A DNA stretch of 8,269 nt from NCBI GenBank assembly GCA_946478765.1, contig CAMLDH010000157.1:1-8269 (forward strand). The letters run 5' to 3'. Under the pieces are notes generated by a model. That model saw only the letters and a program-made list of their open reading frames with translations. It had not been told where the DNA came from and did not search any database. The position numbers and the translations under genes were made by a program. This DNA is from an uncultured Oxalobacteraceae bacterium. GTDB lineage: Bacteria > Pseudomonadota > Gammaproteobacteria > Burkholderiales > Burkholderiaceae. Shown here one piece after another: positions 7,046-8,269 of the stretch; position 1 is the first letter of the stretch; each line of letters starts with the position of its first letter.

Positions 7046-7080
7046 TGCAACGTAAGGCCGCGCGGATGCGCTTGCATTTT
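7045..7080 (+). terminator. Nested dyad with short T-run after hexR, possible weak terminator
   Basis: ATGCAA (7045-7050) and TTGCAT (7072-7077) are complementary. Between them GCGC (7060-7063) and GCGC (7068-7071) can form a small inner stem, and the palindrome CCGCGCGG spans 7058-7065. The outer arm runs into TTTT (7077-7080). This could be a weak end for the zwf-hexR transcript before the tal promoter. The long interrupted stem and short T-run keep this tentative. Confidence 0.28.
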
Positions 7081-7108
7081 GCGTACAATAAGCTGGTCAT
7101 TTTATTAT
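7079..7108 (+). promoter_or_regulatory. Weak candidate promoter of tal
   Basis: TTGCGT (7079-7084, TTG core) is followed by 18 bp and TATTAT (7103-7108, 5/6 to the -10 consensus). Initiation near 7115 would leave a leader of about 19 bases before the ATG at 7134 and would exclude the upstream ATG at 7107 from the transcript. A TACAAT at 7084-7089 is an alternative -10 but has no fitting -35. No HexR-like palindrome is present. Readthrough from hexR is an alternative source of tal mRNA. Confidence 0.3.
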
Positions 7109-7133
7109 GCCCCGTCTACTCTCCTCGCACACC

Positions 7134-8069
7134 ATGAACCAACTCGAACAGCTCAAGCAAACCACCACGATCGTGGCCGACACCGGCGATTTCCAGTCCA
7201 TCAAGGCCTACGCACCGCGCGATGCAACCACCAATCCATCGCTGATTTTGAAAGCGGTGCAAAAAGAGGAATACAAACCGCTGCTGGAAAAAGCGGTGTG
7301 CGACCATGCGGACAAATCGACCGGCGAGATCATCGACCGGTTGCTGATCGCCTTTGGCCGGGAAATCCTGGACATCATTCCCGGTCGCGTATCGACCGAA
7401 ACCGATGCGCGCCTGTCGTTCGACACGCCAGGCACGATCGCCAAGGGCTGTGCATTGATTGCGTTGTATGAAGCGGCCGGCATCCCGCGCGAGCGCGTGC
7501 TGATCAAGATCGCGTCGACCTGGGAAGGCATCCGCGCTGCAGAAGTGCTGGAAAAGGAAGGCATCCGCTGCAACATGACTTTGCTGTTCGCGCTGCCGCA
7601 AGCAGTCGCCTGCGCGGACGCCGGTGCACAACTGATCTCGCCCTTTGTCGGCCGCATCTACGACTGGTACAAGAAATCGACCGGACAGGAATACACAGGC
7701 GCGGACGATCCGGGCGTGCAATCGGTGAAGCGGATTTACACCTACTACCGCAAGTTCGGTTACAAGACAGAAGTAATGGGTGCAAGCTTTCGCAACACCT
7801 CGCAGATCACCGAACTGGCCGGTTGCGACTTGCTGACGATCAGCCCGGAGCTGTTGCAGAAGCTGGCCGATGCCGACGCGCCGGTCACGCGCAAACTGAG
7901 TCCGGAAGCAGCGCAATCGGCAGACATGCAAAAGCTGACGCTGGATGAGAAAGCTTTCCGCCTCATGCTGAACGAGGATGCGATGGGGACGGAAAAGCTG
8001 GCGGAAGGAATTCGCCTGTTCTGCGCCGATGCGGTCAAGCTGGAAAAGATGATTGGCGCATTGCGCTGA
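7134..8069 (+). CDS. tal: Transaldolase (TalB-type, class I)
   Basis: Transaldolase moves a dihydroxyacetone unit between sedoheptulose-7-phosphate and glyceraldehyde-3-phosphate, giving erythrose-4-phosphate and fructose-6-phosphate in the non-oxidative pentose phosphate pathway. Both family signatures are present: DATTNPSL (30-37) and [18 protein letters not shown] with the Schiff-base lysine at K125 (E. coli TalB K132). The conserved D16 (VADTGD) and N34 correspond to TalB D17 and N35. [27 protein letters not shown] and the C-terminal [12 protein letters not shown] segment follow TalB closely. The start at 7134 gives [19 protein letters not shown], matching TalB's N-terminus, and 311 residues (TalB 317). 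An in-frame ATG at 7107 would add nine residues unlike the family. No Shine-Dalgarno is visible; the leader is pyrimidine-rich. It lies 137 bp after hexR, so it may be transcribed separately. Confidence 0.95.
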   Translation: MNQLEQLKQTTTIVADTGDFQSIKAYAPRDATTNPSLILKAVQKEEYKPLLEKAVCDHADKSTGEIIDRLLIAFGREILDIIPGRVSTETDARLSFDTPGTIAKGCALIALYEAAGIPRERVLIKIASTWEGIRAAEVLEKEGIRCNMTLLFALPQAVACADAGAQLISPFVGRIYDWYKKSTGQEYTGADDPGVQSVKRIYTYYRKFGYKTEVMGASFRNTSQITELAGCDLLTISPELLQKLADADAPVTRKLSPEAAQSADMQKLTLDEKAFRLMLNEDAMGTEKLAEGIRLFCADAVKLEKMIGALR

Positions 8070-8095
8070 TCTGTTGCGCCTGCATTCTGGATGAC

Positions 8096-8117
8096 GGCGC
8101 GTCTCGTTCCACGCGCC
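8096..8117. terminator. GC-rich hairpin between convergent genes
   Basis: GGCGCGT (8096-8102) and ACGCGCC (8111-8117) form a perfect 7-bp stem with an 8-base loop (CTCGTTCC). It lies in the 51-bp gap between the tal stop and the stop of the convergent minus-strand gene, where a shared terminator is expected. There is no T-run on either side, so it is not a classic intrinsic terminator. It may act as a 3'-end stabilising structure or need help from Rho. Confidence 0.45.
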
Positions 8118-8120
8118 TGA

Positions 8121-8269
8121 TCACGAGCGCCCCGACTGCGCCACCGCATGCGCCATCGCCGTTGCATTTGTATCGCCAGACTCACGCAATCCTCTCGCAA
8201 CGCCTGCACGATCCGCTTCGGACCGGTTTTGACTGACCTTCCAAGTTCCGATCAGCTTCGCAATCTGTA
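8121..8269 (-). CDS. C-terminal fragment of a PaiB-like FMN-binding protein (truncated by window edge)
   Basis: The minus strand from 8267 to the TGA at 8123-8121 encodes 48 residues, beginning QIAKLIGTWKVSQNRS and including EADRAGVARGL. The pattern W-K-x-S-Q-N-R-x-x-x-D-R-x-G-V followed by GLRESGD and an alanine-rich end resembles the C-terminus of PaiB-type FMN-binding negative transcriptional regulators (flavin reductase-like split-barrel fold). The N-terminal domain and the start are outside the window, so cofactor binding cannot be judged. It is convergent with tal and probably unrelated to sugar metabolism. The assignment rests on one short conserved block recalled from the family. Confidence 0.68.
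   Translation of the reverse strand, partial: QIAKLIGTWKVSQNRSEADRAGVARGLRESGDTNATAMAHAVAQSGRS

Noticed and set aside
7107..7133. Extended tal start adding nine residues
   Set aside because: Transaldolase homology begins at 7134, and the ATG at 7107 overlaps the best -10-like hexamer.
7116..7931. Minus-strand open frame opposite tal, and similar ones opposite zwf and hexR
   Set aside because: These are shadows of well-supported genes. The high Arg, His and Gln content and lack of motifs fit reversed GC-rich codons.

Overview
The window is a compact central-carbon locus for the Entner-Doudoroff (ED) pathway and the entry to the oxidative pentose phosphate pathway. It most resembles a betaproteobacterium of the order Burkholderiales, perhaps Oxalobacteraceae. 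This rests on protein flavour, GC-rich coding regions with sharply AT-rich intergenic gaps, and the clustering of edd-eda, pgi, zwf, hexR and tal. The family-level placement is an inference.

Layout: on the minus strand, edd (6-phosphogluconate dehydratase, 2577 to 667) is followed by eda (KDPG aldolase, 611 to beyond the left edge), forming an edd-eda operon. A 276-bp AT-rich divergent region (2578-2853) separates edd from pgi (2854-4509). Next on the plus strand are zwf (4663-6135), hexR (6142-6996, only 6 bp after zwf) and tal (7134-8069). At the right edge, the C-terminal end of a minus-strand gene resembling PaiB-type FMN-binding proteins (8121-8269) converges on tal.

How the genes work together: Pgi interconverts glucose-6-P and fructose-6-P. 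Zwf oxidises glucose-6-P. Edd and Eda turn 6-phosphogluconate into pyruvate and glyceraldehyde-3-P. Tal links glyceraldehyde-3-P and fructose-6-P to the non-oxidative pentose phosphate pathway. HexR is an RpiR-family repressor whose known effector, KDPG, is made by Edd and consumed by Eda. Two HexR-like palindromes lie in the divergent region. One fills the 17-bp spacer of a plausible edd promoter, and the other overlaps the candidate pgi promoters. No such site is visible before zwf, hexR or tal. The simplest model is that the central region controls edd-eda in one direction and pgi-zwf-hexR in the other, closing a KDPG feedback loop. No 6-phosphogluconolactonase (pgl) or glucokinase (glk) gene is present in the window.

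The less ordinary items are: four 13-bp tandem repeats that begin exactly at the hexR stop codon; a 22-bp-phased A-tract direct repeat between edd and pgi; two A/T-rich inverted repeats before zwf; three plus-strand genes (pgi, zwf, tal) without a visible Shine-Dalgarno sequence; and an acidic C-terminal extension on Edd. I found no mobile elements, tRNA or rRNA genes, or CRISPR arrays, and no clearly new multi-gene system. The genes themselves are well-known families.
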